NCBI RefSeq assembly: GCF_014174395.1
Contig: NZ_JABEQD010000009.1
Location: 1-64,000, forward strand
DNA from: Gluconacetobacter aggeris
GTDB lineage: Bacteria > Pseudomonadota > Alphaproteobacteria > Acetobacterales > Acetobacteraceae
Direction of reading: 5' to 3'
Length of the DNA stretch: 64,000 bases
Part shown: positions 44,766 through 54,189 of the stretch, one piece after another
Position numbering within the stretch: the stretch's first letter is position 1
Layout of the letters: each line of letters opens with the position of its first letter
Position numbers and translations under genes: made by a program
Notes under the pieces: model-generated
Databases searched by the model: none
The model's input: only the letters and a program-made list of their open reading frames with translations
Told to the model about the DNA's origin: nothing

Positions 44766-47659
44766 GCGCCGCCCCGCGCGTCGACGACGGCAACACAGCG
44801 CAGGCACAGTTCGGGATGGCCCGCATGGCTCCCGACCTCGTCCAGCACCTTCCAGCAGCGGGCACATTTATGCCCCGACGCCGCCGAGATGCGCGGCACG
44901 CCATGGGCACCGACCGCACCGCCGTCACGCGCCTCGCCCTCGGCCCCGCCGGAGAGGAAGATCGACGCCGCCCCCGGCTCCACCGTGATCGACGCCTGCG
45001 ACACGATGGCCAGTTCGCACCAGTCGACATCGGCGAAACGCCCGGCCTCCTCCTCCGACAGTTTCAGGTCCAGGGCGGCCTGAAGCGACGACCCCACGAT
45101 GCCGCCACGCCGCGCGGCCTCGATCTCGGTCGTCACGACACGGCGCACGCCGCGCAGCGTCGCCCAGCGATCGGCCAGATCCGGACGGATCCACTCTTCC
45201 GGCAGCGAAGGGAAGGATTGCAGATGCACGCTCTCCCCCTCGCCGAAACGCGCCGTCCACGCTTCCTCAGCGGTAAAGACCAGCACCGGCGCCAGCCACG
45301 CGCACAGGCAGCGATGCAACTGGTCGAGCACCGTACGCGCGGCCCGGCGGCGCAGGCTGTCGGTGCCGTCGCAATAGAGCGCATCCTTGCGCACGTCGAA
45401 ATAGAAGGCCGACAGGTCGGTGGCGCAGAACCCGTGCAGGGCGGCATAGACGCCGACCCATTCATGCGTCTTCACCGCACGGTCGATCTGCGCGCCCAGC
45501 TCGGTCAGGCGGTGCAGCACCCATTGCTCCAACTCGGGCATCTGCTCGTACGGCACGCGCTCGGCATCGGTAAAGCCGTCCAGCGCGCCCAGCAGCCAGC
45601 GCAGCGTATTGCGCAACCGGCGATACAGCTCGCCCTGCTGCTTCAGGATCTCGCTGCCGATCCGCAGGTCTTCGTTGGTGTCGGAATTCATCACCCACAG
45701 GCGCAGGATATCCGCACCCAGCGAGTCGTTCACGTCCTGCGGCGCCACGACATTGCCCAGCGACTTGGACATCTTGCGGCCCTGCTCGTCGAGCACGAAG
45801 CCGTTGGTCACCAGCGCGCGATAAGGCGCGATCCCCCGCGTGCCCACACTTTCCAGCAGCGAGGACTGGAACCAGCCGCGATGCTGGTCCGATCCTTCCA
45901 GATACAGGTCCGCCGGAAACGGCATGCCGTCGCGCCCCAGCACGAACGCATGGGTCGATCCGCTCTCGAACCACACATCGACGATGTCGAACACCTGCTC
46001 GTACTCGTCGGGGTTGCGTTCGTTGCCCAGGAACCGGCTGGCCGGCGCGCTGTACCACACATCCGCGCCCTCGGTGCGGAAGGCGTCCACGATGCGCTGC
46101 ATCACCGCCGGGTCGCGCAGCACCTCGCCGCTCCGCTTCTCGACGAACACCGCGATCGGCACGCCCCATGCCCGCTGGCGGCTGATGCACCAGTCCGGGC
46201 GCCCGGCAACCATCGCGGTCAGGCGGTTGCGCGCCTGGGCCGGCACGAAGGTCACATCCTCCAGCGCCTTCAGCGCGCGGGCCCGCAATTCTCCCTCGCC
46301 ATCCATGCGGATGAACCATTGCGGCGTGGCGCGATAGATCACCGGCGCCCGCGACCGCCAGGAATGGGGATAGGAATGAACCAGCGTCGACCGCGCAACC
46401 AGCCCGGCCGGCGCGGCGCCATCATTATTGGCCCGCTCCATCGCCTGCGTCAGGGCCGCGCAGACCGGGTCGGCGGCCTTGAAGACGTGCACGCCGGCAA
46501 ACAGCGGCACCCAGTCGGCATAGCGCCCGTCATCCAGGACCAGTTCCGGCACCTCGATCCCGTTCGCCACCGTCAGGGCGAAATCGTCCTCGCCATGCGC
46601 TGGCGCCATGTGGACCAGGCCGGTGCCGGCATCGGTGGTGACGAAATCGCCGCCCAGCAGCGGCACGTCGAAATCATAGCCCTCGCCACGCAGCGGATGG
46701 GCGCAGATCGCGCCCGCCAGCGCCTCGCCCGGCATGGTGTAGAGCACGTAATGCTCGGTGATCCCGGCGGCGGCGCAGAACGGCGCGATCAGCGCCTCGG
46801 CCACCAGCAGGCGGGCCCCCGGCTCCAGCAGCGCGCTGTCGGTCACGCCATCGACGCGCAGCACCGCATAGGTGATCTCGGGCCCGAAGGCGATGGCGCG
46901 GTTGCCGGGGATGGTCCAGGGCGTGGTCGTCCAGATCACGGCCGAAACGTCCTGGAGCGCATGCGCCGGCGTGGGGTCGTGGATGAACGGGAACGCGACA
47001 TGGATCGTGGTCGATTCATGGTCGCGATATTCGATTTCGGCCTCGGCGAGCGCCGTCTTCTCCACCGGGCTCCACATCACCGGGCGCAGGCCGCGATAGA
47101 GCAGCCCGTTCAGCAGAAAGCGGCCGATTTCCTCGACGATCGTCGCCTCCGAGGAAAAATCCATCGTGGCATAGCGCTCGTCCCATTCGGCCTGCACCCC
47201 CAGGCGGCGGAACTCGGCGGCCTGGATCTCGACCCATTTCGCGGCATAGGCCCGGCATTCGGCACGGAACTGAAGAACCGGCACCGAATCCTTGTCGCGG
47301 CCGGACTTGCGATATTCCTCCTCGATCTTCCATTCGATCGGCAGGCCGTGGCAGTCCCAGCCGGGACGGTAATGCACCGCGAAACCGGCCATGCGATGGG
47401 CACGGTTGACCACATCCTTCAGGATCTTGTTCAGCGCGTGGCCGATATGCAGGTGGCCGTTCGCATAAGGCGGCCCGTCATGCAGCATGAAGGACGGCCG
47501 GCCTTCCGCCTGCGCGCGCAGCAGCCCGTCCAGGCCGCTCGCCGCCCAGTGCGCCAGAATCTCCGGCTCCCGCTTCGGCAGGCTGCCCCGCATGGGGAAG
47601 CTGGTTTTCGGCAGGAATACCGTATCCCGATAGAGATCCTGTGACTTCGTCTCGGTCAT
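44762..47659 (-). CDS. ileS: Isoleucyl-tRNA synthetase
   Basis: A 965-residue class I synthetase. The HIGH motif is at residues 71-74 (NGHLHIGHALN), KMSKS is in GRKMSKSLGN, the editing domain lies between them, and the C-terminal zinc cluster shows CARCWK and CLRC. The start at 47659 (MTETKSQD) follows AGGGTC; the longer frame upstream is not favoured. It charges tRNA-Ile and leads the ileS-lspA-lipoprotein string. Confidence 0.97.
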   Translation of the reverse strand: MTETKSQDLYRDTVFLPKTSFPMRGSLPKREPEILAHWAASGLDGLLRAQAEGRPSFMLHDGPPYANGHLHIGHALNKILKDVVNRAHRMAGFAVHYRPGWDCHGLPIEWKIEEEYRKSGRDKDSVPVLQFRAECRAYAAKWVEIQAAEFRRLGVQAEWDERYATMDFSSEATIVEEIGRFLLNGLLYRGLRPVMWSPVEKTALAEAEIEYRDHESTTIHVAFPFIHDPTPAHALQDVSAVIWTTTPWTIPGNRAIAFGPEITYAVLRVDGVTDSALLEPGARLLVAEALIAPFCAAAGITEHYVLYTMPGEALAGAICAHPLRGEGYDFDVPLLGGDFVTTDAGTGLVHMAPAHGEDDFALTVANGIEVPELVLDDGRYADWVPLFAGVHVFKAADPVCAALTQAMERANNDGAAPAGLVARSTLVHSYPHSWRSRAPVIYRATPQWFIRMDGEGELRARALKALEDVTFVPAQARNRLTAMVAGRPDWCISRQRAWGVPIAVFVEKRSGEVLRDPAVMQRIVDAFRTEGADVWYSAPASRFLGNERNPDEYEQVFDIVDVWFESGSTHAFVLGRDGMPFPADLYLEGSDQHRGWFQSSLLESVGTRGIAPYRALVTNGFVLDEQGRKMSKSLGNVVAPQDVNDSLGADILRLWVMNSDTNEDLRIGSEILKQQGELYRRLRNTLRWLLGALDGFTDAERVPYEQMPELEQWVLHRLTELGAQIDRAVKTHEWVGVYAALHGFCATDLSAFYFDVRKDALYCDGTDSLRRRAARTVLDQLHRCLCAWLAPVLVFTAEEAWTARFGEGESVHLQSFPSLPEEWIRPDLADRWATLRGVRRVVTTEIEAARRGGIVGSSLQAALDLKLSEEEAGRFADVDWCELAIVSQASITVEPGAASIFLSGGAEGEARDGGAVGAHGVPRISAASGHKCARCWKVLDEVGSHAGHPELCLRCVAVVDARGGA

Positions 47660-47808
47660 GACCCTGAATTTCTGACTGGCAACAATGGATAACGATGTGA
47701 CGGGAGGATCATTCCCTCCCCTCGCGGCCCCAACCTTATGCGGAGCCGCACGGCGGATGGTCAAGCTCGGCCGCTCTCGCTCGCCGGCCCGCATCTTCGG
47801 TCAGGCCC

Positions 47809-48756
47809 TCAGGCGCCGGTCCGCGCCAGCCGGTCGAGATAGGCACGGGCGGTCGCCGCATCCTCGGCGATCTGCGCCTTCAGCGCGTCGAGCCCCTCGA
47901 AGCGCCGCTCCTCGCGCAGCAGCGTATGCAGCGCGACCGACAGGGTCTGCCCGTACAGATCCCCCTCGAAATCCAGCAGATGGACTTCCAGCCGGCTCTC
48001 CTGCCCGTCATCGATGGTCGGCCGGCGGCCGATATTGGCGACACCCGGCCAGGTCCGGCCGTCCGGCAGCCGCACGGTCACGGCATAGACGCCGCGCGCC
48101 GGCTCCAGATGCCGGCCCAGCGGCACGTTGGCGGTGGGAAAGCCCAGCAGCCGCCCGCGCTTGTCGCCATGCTGCACCACGCCCCGGATCGCCCAGGGGC
48201 GTCCCAGTTCCTCGGCCGCCCGCTCGGGATAGCCGTCCTGCAACAGCCGGCGAATGCGCGTCGAGGAATAGGGTCCCCCCTCGTCGGCCAATGCCGGTAC
48301 CGTGGTCATCCCGATCCCCAGCTCCTCGGCCCGCTCGGCCAGGAACGCGGCATTGCCGCCCCGGCGATGGCCGAAGGCGAAATCGGCGCCGCAGGCCAGG
48401 TGACGCAGACCCAGCCCCTCATGCAGCACATCGGTCACGAACCGCTCGGCGGTCATGGCGCTGAACGCGGCATCGAAGGGAATCTGAAAGACATGGCGCA
48501 CGCCCAGCGCGGACAGGGCGGCCAGCCGTTCCTCGGCCAGGGTCAGGCGAAAGGGCGGGTCCTGCGGGCGGAACAATTCGCGCGGATGGGGCTCGAAAGT
48601 CACCACCGCCAGCCCCAGATCGGGCCGCGCCGTATGCAGCGTATGCAGCAGATGGGCATGGCCCAGATGCACGCCGTCGAAATTGCCCAGCGCCGCCGCC
48701 ATGCCCCGCGCCTCGGCGGGGATATGGCGCCAGCCAGTATGCAGGTGCGCCCTCAT
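47809..48756 (-). CDS. ribF: Bifunctional riboflavin kinase / FAD synthetase
   Basis: A 315-residue enzyme making FMN and FAD from riboflavin. The N-terminal FAD synthetase part has ALGNFDGVHLGHAHLL and the YSSTRIR loop; the C-terminal flavokinase part has GDKRGRLLGFPTANVPL and GVANIGRRPT. It overlaps mtnC by ATGA, so it shares a transcript with the methionine-salvage genes. Confidence 0.95.
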   Translation of the reverse strand: MRAHLHTGWRHIPAEARGMAAALGNFDGVHLGHAHLLHTLHTARPDLGLAVVTFEPHPRELFRPQDPPFRLTLAEERLAALSALGVRHVFQIPFDAAFSAMTAERFVTDVLHEGLGLRHLACGADFAFGHRRGGNAAFLAERAEELGIGMTTVPALADEGGPYSSTRIRRLLQDGYPERAAEELGRPWAIRGVVQHGDKRGRLLGFPTANVPLGRHLEPARGVYAVTVRLPDGRTWPGVANIGRRPTIDDGQESRLEVHLLDFEGDLYGQTLSVALHTLLREERRFEGLDALKAQIAEDAATARAYLDRLARTGA

Positions 48757-49475
48757 GGCGCGTCAGGCAGGGCGAACAGGCGCGCCACCTCGTCCAGGGT
48801 CGCGGCCACCGGGTGCGTCTCGCCCGGGCGGGTGCCGTCCTCCGGCCGGGCGAGCTGGCAGGTCCGCAGGCCGGCCGCCGCCGCCGCGTCCAGCTCGGCC
48901 ACGATGTCGGACAGGAACAGCGTCCGCCCGGCCACCCAGCCGGCCTCGGCCAGAATCGCGCGATAACTCTCCGCCTCGCGCTTGCCGCCGATCCGCAGGT
49001 CATGGAACCCGTCGAACAGGCCGCGCACGTCGCCCTCGGTCGTATGGCCATAGATCAGGCGCTGCGCCGCCTCGGAACCCGAGGAATAGACCGCCAGCCG
49101 CAGCCCGCCCGCATGCCAGCGCCGCAGGGCCGGCAGCACGTCGGGATACAGCGCGGCCTGCAAGGCGCCGGTGCGGTAGCCCTCCGCCCATGCCAGCCCC
49201 TGCAACGCCTTCAGCGGGCCGATCTTCTCGTCCCGATCCATCCAGGCATTCAACTGCGCCAGCGGCGCCACGCCGGGGGCCAGCGCCGCGATCTCGGCCA
49301 CCGCCTCCCGTACCGCCGGCTCGTCGCCGCGCGTGGCCAGCAGCCCAGGCAATGCCTGACGGGCATAGGGAAAGAGAACCTGATGCACGAAGGCGACCGG
49401 AATCGTCGTACCTTCGATATCCAGCAGGACAGAGTCGATCCCGCCCGCCTGCGTCACCGCTTCCGCCACGATCAT
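48753..49475 (-). CDS. mtnC: Enolase-phosphatase E1 (methionine salvage)
   Basis: A 240-residue HAD-family enzyme that enolises and dephosphorylates diketo-methylthiopentyl-phosphate. The HAD nucleophile is in VLLDIEGTTIP; the later VYSSGSEAAQ and FLSDIVAELDAA are motifs II and IV. The ATG at 49475 lies seven bases after the mtnD stop with GAGGAGCGG before it. It overlaps ribF. Confidence 0.93.
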   Translation of the reverse strand: MIVAEAVTQAGGIDSVLLDIEGTTIPVAFVHQVLFPYARQALPGLLATRGDEPAVREAVAEIAALAPGVAPLAQLNAWMDRDEKIGPLKALQGLAWAEGYRTGALQAALYPDVLPALRRWHAGGLRLAVYSSGSEAAQRLIYGHTTEGDVRGLFDGFHDLRIGGKREAESYRAILAEAGWVAGRTLFLSDIVAELDAAAAAGLRTCQLARPEDGTRPGETHPVAATLDEVARLFALPDAP

Positions 49476-49482
49476 CCGCTCC

Positions 49483-50022
49483 TCAGGCCGCCGGAAAGCG
49501 CTGGGCGATATCGTCGCCCGTATATTGGGCAATCCAGCCGGTCTTGTCGGTAAAGACCCGCAACGCCACGACATCGGGCTCCATCCCGGCATCGAACCAG
49601 TGCGGAATGCCGGCAGGGACCGAAATCAGGTCGCCCGCGACGCAATGCACGTCATAGACGCTGCCCCCGACATGCAGCACGAAATTGCCCCAGCCATGGA
49701 CGAAGAACCGGACCTCGTCCTCGCTGTGGATATGTTCCGACAGGAATTTCGCCCGCAATTCGGCCAGGTTCGGCGTCCGGGTGGTAATCCGCACCACATC
49801 GGCCGACCCCGCCCCGGTCGCACCCATCAGCTCGTCCAGATAGGGGCGATAGGCCTCCAGCACCGCATCGGGCGCGGCATCGGGCGGCGGCACCACCGGG
49901 CTGTTCCAGCGTTCGAAACGCACGCCGATGCCCCGCAGCGTCTCGGCCATCTCCGGCGCGCTCTCGGTACGCAGCACGATATGCCCCGGATCGTCGTCGC
50001 GATAGACGGTCAGGCGACTCAT
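49483..50022 (-). CDS. mtnD: Acireductone dioxygenase
   Basis: A 179-residue cupin. The metal ligands are in SEHIHSEDEVRFFVHG (HxHx5E) and later AGIPHWFD. It oxidises acireductone to the keto acid precursor of methionine (Fe form) or to an off-pathway product (Ni form). The ATG overlaps the mtnB stop. Confidence 0.95.
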   Translation of the reverse strand: MSRLTVYRDDDPGHIVLRTESAPEMAETLRGIGVRFERWNSPVVPPPDAAPDAVLEAYRPYLDELMGATGAGSADVVRITTRTPNLAELRAKFLSEHIHSEDEVRFFVHGWGNFVLHVGGSVYDVHCVAGDLISVPAGIPHWFDAGMEPDVVALRVFTDKTGWIAQYTGDDIAQRFPAA

Positions 50023-50645
50023 CGGCCGAGCTTCCTCTTTTCCAGTTCGCAGGCCAGCAGGAATTCCAGCCCCTCCAGCCGCGCCAGCGCCATATCCATC
50101 GTGGGGCCCCACACATACACGCCGTGGCCGCGAATCACGTAGCCCGCCGGCATCCGCCCCAGATCGGGCGCCACCACCGTACACAGCCGCGCAATGTCCT
50201 GGTCGTTGTCGAACACCGGCACGCGCACGCTGGCCGCGTGGGTGGCCTGCCCCTCGAACACCTTCTGGACCTCATAGTCCGCCAGGGTGATCGCGCCATC
50301 CGTCGCCGCCATCGACAGCACGGTCGAGGCGACGGAATGGCCATGCAGCACCGCCCCGATGGCCGGGTCATGCGCGTAGAGCTGGCAATGCAGCAGCGTC
50401 TCGGCACTGGGCCGGTCGCCGGCATGCACGGCCCTGCCATCCATCCCGACCTCGATCACGCCGTCCGGGGTCAGGAATCCCTTGTGCCCACCCGACCGTG
50501 TGATCGCGATCCGCCCGTCCGGCAGGCGGCGGCTGATATTGCCGGCCGTGGCCGGCACCCAGCCGAACCGGTCCATCCGCCGGCCGGCACCGATGATGTC
50601 CTGCACCGCATCGGCCCACAGATCGGTCGTCGTCATCTGGTCCAT
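50019..50645 (-). CDS. mtnB: Methylthioribulose-1-phosphate dehydratase
   Basis: A 208-residue class II aldolase-like zinc enzyme. The zinc His pair is in AVLHGHSVAST and a later His in RGHGVYVWG. It dehydrates methylthioribulose-1-phosphate in methionine salvage. It heads the mtnB-mtnD-mtnC-ribF overlapping string. mtnA and mtnP are not in the window. Confidence 0.93.
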   Translation of the reverse strand: MDQMTTTDLWADAVQDIIGAGRRMDRFGWVPATAGNISRRLPDGRIAITRSGGHKGFLTPDGVIEVGMDGRAVHAGDRPSAETLLHCQLYAHDPAIGAVLHGHSVASTVLSMAATDGAITLADYEVQKVFEGQATHAASVRVPVFDNDQDIARLCTVVAPDLGRMPAGYVIRGHGVYVWGPTMDMALARLEGLEFLLACELEKRKLGR

Positions 50646-50684
50646 ATCGTCACATGATCCCGAATCGTTCGCCCGGCCACAGGC

Positions 50685-50951
50685 TCAGGGGGTCGAAGAC
50701 CCCGACGGACGGCCCGATGCCGAGAAGCTGGCATCGCGCTGCGCACCGGCCGCCGGCCCCGGCGGGGCGATATGCCCGCCCGATCCGCTATTCGCGTTTT
50801 CCATGCTCTCGTCGTCGGCCATGTTCTTCTTGAACGATTTCACGCCGCGCGCGACATCGCCCATCAGCGTGCTGATCTTGCCGCCGCCACCGAACAGGAC
50901 CAGCACCACCGCCAGAACGATCAGCCAGTGCCAGATGCTCAAGCTACCCAT
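50685..50951 (-). CDS. tatA: Twin-arginine translocase subunit TatA
   Basis: An 88-residue protein with one short TM helix ([20 protein letters not shown]), an amphipathic helix ([16 protein letters not shown]) and a polar, disordered tail. It forms the pore-lining oligomer of the Tat export system. ATG at 50951 follows GAGGGTG. tatB and tatC are not adjacent. Confidence 0.92.
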   Translation of the reverse strand: MGSLSIWHWLIVLAVVLVLFGGGGKISTLMGDVARGVKSFKKNMADDESMENANSGSGGHIAPPGPAAGAQRDASFSASGRPSGSSTP

Positions 50952-51095
50952 AACACACACCCTCGTTTCCGCGCCTTGGCGCCGTCGGCTTCGGGGCCGG
51001 CACCGGCCGTCCCGACAGTTCCGACATGACATGGACCCCGATATGACATGGAACCGGGAGGCCCACCATGCAAGCGCCGCCTGCCCCGCGCCCGG

Positions 51096-51587
51096 TCACG
51101 CGTCCGGCGACGGACGATCCGGCAGATCGCGCGAGATGAACCCATATGTGGGATAGACGCTTTTACCCAGGCTGTGAACCGGCTGCCACCACACCCTGAC
51201 CGCCGACCAGTCATTGGCCTGCGAGACATCGACCACCGGAATGCCATGATCGATGCGCCCCGGCACCCAGTTCGCCTGATCGACCAGGATCGCCCGCGAC
51301 CCACGCACCTGCCGCACGACCGAGACATGCCCGTCCGGCAACCGATGGGTGGAGCGGAACACCAGCACCTCGCCCGGCGCGGGCACATGCGTATGCGCAT
51401 ACGCACCTTCGGACTGCCGCCACCAGCCGGCGGCGGCGCCACTCAGCCGCAACCCGGTGACCGAGCGGGCATAGGGCGCGCACTGCACCGAACCGTTCCA
51501 GCCATGGCCGCTCCCGCCGCCACAGGCCGCCAGCGGCAGCAGGCCGCACAGCATCAGCCCGCGCGCAACCCATCCTCCGGCCCTCAC
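51096..51587 (-). CDS. CHAP-domain lipoprotein
   Basis: A 163-residue protein with a lipobox LAAC and a CHAP (Cys/His amidohydrolase or peptidase) domain: the Cys is in VQCAPYARSVTG and the His in LPDGHVSVVRQV. CHAP proteins usually cleave peptidoglycan peptides. Start GTG overlaps the recX stop by GTGA. Cell-wall turnover is a likely role. Confidence 0.85.
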   Translation of the reverse strand: MRAGGWVARGLMLCGLLPLAACGGGSGHGWNGSVQCAPYARSVTGLRLSGAAAGWWRQSEGAYAHTHVPAPGEVLVFRSTHRLPDGHVSVVRQVRGSRAILVDQANWVPGRIDHGIPVVDVSQANDWSAVRVWWQPVHSLGKSVYPTYGFISRDLPDRPSPDA

Positions 51588-52267
51588 GCCGATTTCATCC
51601 GGATAATCCGGTCCTCGGCTTCCTCGGGGTCCATGTCCAGCGCCGCCTCGGCCGTCGCGCGGCCGAACCCGGCCCGGGCCATGGCATCCAGCGCCTTGCG
51701 GCGCCGCACTGCCTCTTCGTCGCCCGATACCGCGTCCTCGCCCCCTTCCGGGACGGGGGCAAAGGGCCCGGCACGGCGCCGGCGCGCAAAGATCAGGGCC
51801 GCCGCCAGCTCCATTTCCTGCCCGTCCTGCCCACGCTCGCCCAGCGTCTCATCCAGCACGGTGCCGACAATGTCCGCCTCCACCCCCCGCGCCGCCAGAT
51901 GCGCCTGCACCGCGCGGCGCGACCGGCCGGATCGCGTCAGCGACCGCGCGCGCGACCCGGCGAACGCCGCGTCGTCCACCGCCCCCAGGGCCACCATTTC
52001 CGCCACCACCTGTTCGATCACGGCGCCCAGCGGCGCGGCCCGGGCTTCCACATTTTCCGACAGTTCGCCGCCCTCGACGGCGCGCCGGGCCCAGCGCTGC
52101 ACGCGGCGCTCCAGCACCTGCGTCAAACCGGCGCGCGTGGTGCCGAAACGGGCCAGATGCGCCAGGGCGGTCGCGCGCAGGGATGCGCGATCCGGCACCG
52201 GCCCGGCCACCCGGCGCCCACCCGCTGTCGTTCCACGTGCGGCCTGATCGTTCATGCGAACGATCAT
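51584..52267 (-). CDS. recX: RecX-family regulatory protein
   Basis: A 227-residue, Arg/Ala-rich helical protein with three-helix repeats typical of RecX: ATALAHLARFGTTRAGLTQV, FAGSRARSLTRSGRSRRAVQ and IVGTVLDETL. RecX limits RecA filaments. It is longer and more divergent than usual, and recA is not adjacent, so this is a family call. The start is ATG 52267 or 52255. Confidence 0.75.
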   Translation of the reverse strand: MIVRMNDQAARGTTAGGRRVAGPVPDRASLRATALAHLARFGTTRAGLTQVLERRVQRWARRAVEGGELSENVEARAAPLGAVIEQVVAEMVALGAVDDAAFAGSRARSLTRSGRSRRAVQAHLAARGVEADIVGTVLDETLGERGQDGQEMELAAALIFARRRRAGPFAPVPEGGEDAVSGDEEAVRRRKALDAMARAGFGRATAEAALDMDPEEAEDRIIRMKSA

Positions 52268-52293
52268 GCCATAAAATGTCGGGAATCGCGATA

Positions 52294-52320
52294 GTTACGT
52301 ATCGCAAGTAACGTATCGCA
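52294..52320. repeat. Tandem near-repeat upstream of recX
   Basis: Two tandem copies of a 14-base unit, GTTACGTATCGCAA and GTAACGTATCGCA(G), lie 27 bases before the recX start. They are AT-rich against a GC-rich background and may be a promoter-proximal operator. No LexA-type site is evident. Confidence 0.5.
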
Positions 52321-52345
52321 GGGGGGCATCCCGCAACCGCGCCGG

Positions 52346-53023
52346 TCAGGTCGGGCGGCCGAATGCCTTCAGATGCAGCCGCTCGCCATTGGCGCGGCCG
52401 CCATCCACCATCGGGTCCAGCGCCATCACGCGCTGCCAGGCCCGCTCGGCCGCCTGCCAGTCGCCACGCTGCTCTTCGACCGCCGACAGCAGCCGCCATG
52501 CCACCGCATCCCGCCCGTCGCGCTGCAAGGCCACCCCCAGATCGGCGATCGCCCCGGTCAGGTCCCGCGCCGCCAGCCGCGCCTGCGCCCGGTCGCGCCA
52601 CAGGATCGCGACATCCGGTTGCAGGACCAGCGCATCATCCAGGTCCTCGACCGCACCCAGCGCCTTGCCGTCGGCCAGATGCGCCATGGCCCCCCGTTGC
52701 AGCAGGCGCGTGGTGGGCGAGAGCGCATGCCGCCGCGCCCGCTCCAGGCGCGCTTCCAGATCGGCAGCCGCAGCGCGCGAGGTCGCGGCCGCCAGTTGGG
52801 CCGTCAGGGCGGACAGATCCGGAGTCGAAGCCGGGCCGGACTGCGCCGGATGCCCCGCGCCAGGCGCATCCGCCCGTGCCGGCATCGCGCCGCCCAGCCA
52901 CAGCAGCGCCGCCAGCATGGCGCGTACGCGCGAAAACCCGCGCCAACCACCCGCAATACGGGGGCAGGCACGGGTTTTCGCGTCACCAAAGAAGAACGGT
53001 ACGGCCAAGGCCGTCCGCGACAT
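52346..53023 (-). CDS. Secreted TPR-repeat protein
   Basis: A 225-residue protein with a hydrophobic stretch (MLAALLWLGGAMPARA|DA) and then about three TPR-like helix pairs (ADGKALGAVEDLDDALVLQP, RDLTGAIADLGVALQ, GDWQAAERAWQRVMALDP). It probably acts as a periplasmic scaffold; the partner is unknown. The ATG at 53023 touches the rpmJ stop (TGAATG). An ATG at 52918, nearer the signal peptide and past a hairpin, is a real alternative. Confidence 0.7.
   Translation of the reverse strand: MSRTALAVPFFFGDAKTRACPRIAGGWRGFSRVRAMLAALLWLGGAMPARADAPGAGHPAQSGPASTPDLSALTAQLAAATSRAAAADLEARLERARRHALSPTTRLLQRGAMAHLADGKALGAVEDLDDALVLQPDVAILWRDRAQARLAARDLTGAIADLGVALQRDGRDAVAWRLLSAVEEQRGDWQAAERAWQRVMALDPMVDGGRANGERLHLKAFGRPT
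52929..52982. terminator. Long-stem hairpin after rpmJ
   Basis: Twelve-base perfect arms, CGCGAAAACCCG and CGGGTTTTCGCG, around a 30-base loop with its own CCCG/CGGG pairing. It lies 42-95 bases after the rpmJ stop. No T-run follows, so it may be an attenuator or RNA-stabilising stem rather than a full terminator. Confidence 0.45.
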
Positions 53024-53149
53024 TCAGCCCTGGCGGGCCTTCATGCGGGGGTTCTTCTTGTTGATGACATAGACCTTGCCATGACGACGGACCACACGGC
53101 AGTCCTTGTCACGAACCTTGGCCGACTTCAGGCTGTTTCTGATCTTCAT
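53024..53149 (-). CDS. rpmJ: Ribosomal protein L36 (zinc-free type)
   Basis: A 41-residue protein reading [20 protein letters not shown] at the start and [14 protein letters not shown] at the end, clearly L36. Only one Cys (17) is present, so the zinc site of the classical form is absent, as in the C-minus paralogue. ATG at 53149 follows GAGGG. Confidence 0.95.
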   Translation of the reverse strand: MKIRNSLKSAKVRDKDCRVVRRHGKVYVINKKNPRMKARQG

Positions 53150-53256
53150 GACCCGACCCTCACTGGCGGCGGTAAACCGCGAAGACGGGCCGAATACCGG
53201 GCGAGCGCCCCCGAGTCAACCATGCAGCCCCCTCTCCACCCTTCCGGGCTGCATTT

Positions 53257-54189
53257 TCATCCCACCGCCGGCACCTCCAGGGCCGGCGGCCGGACATGCG
53301 GGGCCAGCAGTCGGAACTCGCCCGCGCGGGGCGAACGGGCCCGCCAGCCCAGCCCGATGGTGCGCCAGGCCTGGCACCCCGTTACCGGCCGCACGGCCAC
53401 CGGAAGGTCGCGCAGAATGCCCGACTCCACGGCCAGGCGCGGCAGCAGCGCGATCCCCAGCCCCTCCGCCACCATCTCGACCAGTGTATAGAGCGAGGTC
53501 ACGACGAATTCCTCCTCGCCATCCGTGCTGGTCCAGCCCCGCTCCTGCCGGCACAGCGCCAGGGTCTGGTCGCGCAGGCAATGCCCGTCCTCCAGCAGCA
53601 CCATCCGCTCGCCCGCGATGCGCTCCACCGGAATCGACTCCAGCGCCGCCAGCGGATGATTGGCCGGCAGCACCAGCATGAACTCGTCCCGCCACAGCGG
53701 CAGCGTCTCCGCCCCCTCGCACGGGCAGGGCATGGCCAGCAGCACCAGGTCCAGCCGGCCCAGGGCCAGCTTGTCCAGCACATTGCCCGTCAGGTCCTCG
53801 TTCACCGACAGCCGGATCTGCGGAAAATGCCGGCGCAGCCGCGCGACCAGCCCCGGCACCACAAAGGGCCCGATGGTCGGGATCACCCCGATCCGCAGCA
53901 GCCCCGTCATCGGCGCGCGCGAGGCATCGGCCACATCCTGCACCCCCTGCAGGGCCTCCAGCGCAAATCGCGCCCGTGCGGCAACCTCGTCCCCGATGGG
54001 GGTAAAGACCACACGCTTGCCGACATTCCGGTCCAGCAGTTGAATATCGAGCTGCCGTTCCAGCGCCAGGATGCCGGCCGACAGCGTGGATTGCGTCACC
54101 GCGCAGGCCTGGGCGGCACGGCCGAAATGCCGCAGTTCCGCCAGCGTGATCAGATAGCGCAGTTGCTGCGCGGAAGGCAGTGGCGTCAT
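53257..54189 (-). CDS. oxyR: Hydrogen-peroxide regulator OxyR
   Basis: A 310-residue LysR-type regulator. The winged helix has FGRAAQACAVTQSTLSAGIL. The redox pair is Cys204 and Cys213 in DGHCLRDQTLALC, matching the peroxide-sensing cysteines of OxyR. It is divergent from ahpC with 131 bases between starts, the standard arrangement for its own regulon. Confidence 0.94.
   Translation of the reverse strand: MTPLPSAQQLRYLITLAELRHFGRAAQACAVTQSTLSAGILALERQLDIQLLDRNVGKRVVFTPIGDEVAARARFALEALQGVQDVADASRAPMTGLLRIGVIPTIGPFVVPGLVARLRRHFPQIRLSVNEDLTGNVLDKLALGRLDLVLLAMPCPCEGAETLPLWRDEFMLVLPANHPLAALESIPVERIAGERMVLLEDGHCLRDQTLALCRQERGWTSTDGEEEFVVTSLYTLVEMVAEGLGIALLPRLAVESGILRDLPVAVRPVTGCQAWRTIGLGWRARSPRAGEFRLLAPHVRPPALEVPAVG

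Noticed and set aside
44766-44867. Longer lspA reading from inside ileS
   Set aside because: The GTGA overlap with the ileS stop gives a start that matches the usual length; the upstream part is Arg/Cys-rich and not LspA-like.
44816-47644. Very long open frame (942 codons) on the strand opposite ileS
   Set aside because: High GC and codon bias leave the complementary frame free of stops. The predicted protein is Arg/His/Gln-rich with no family signal, whereas the other strand is an unmistakable isoleucyl-tRNA synthetase.
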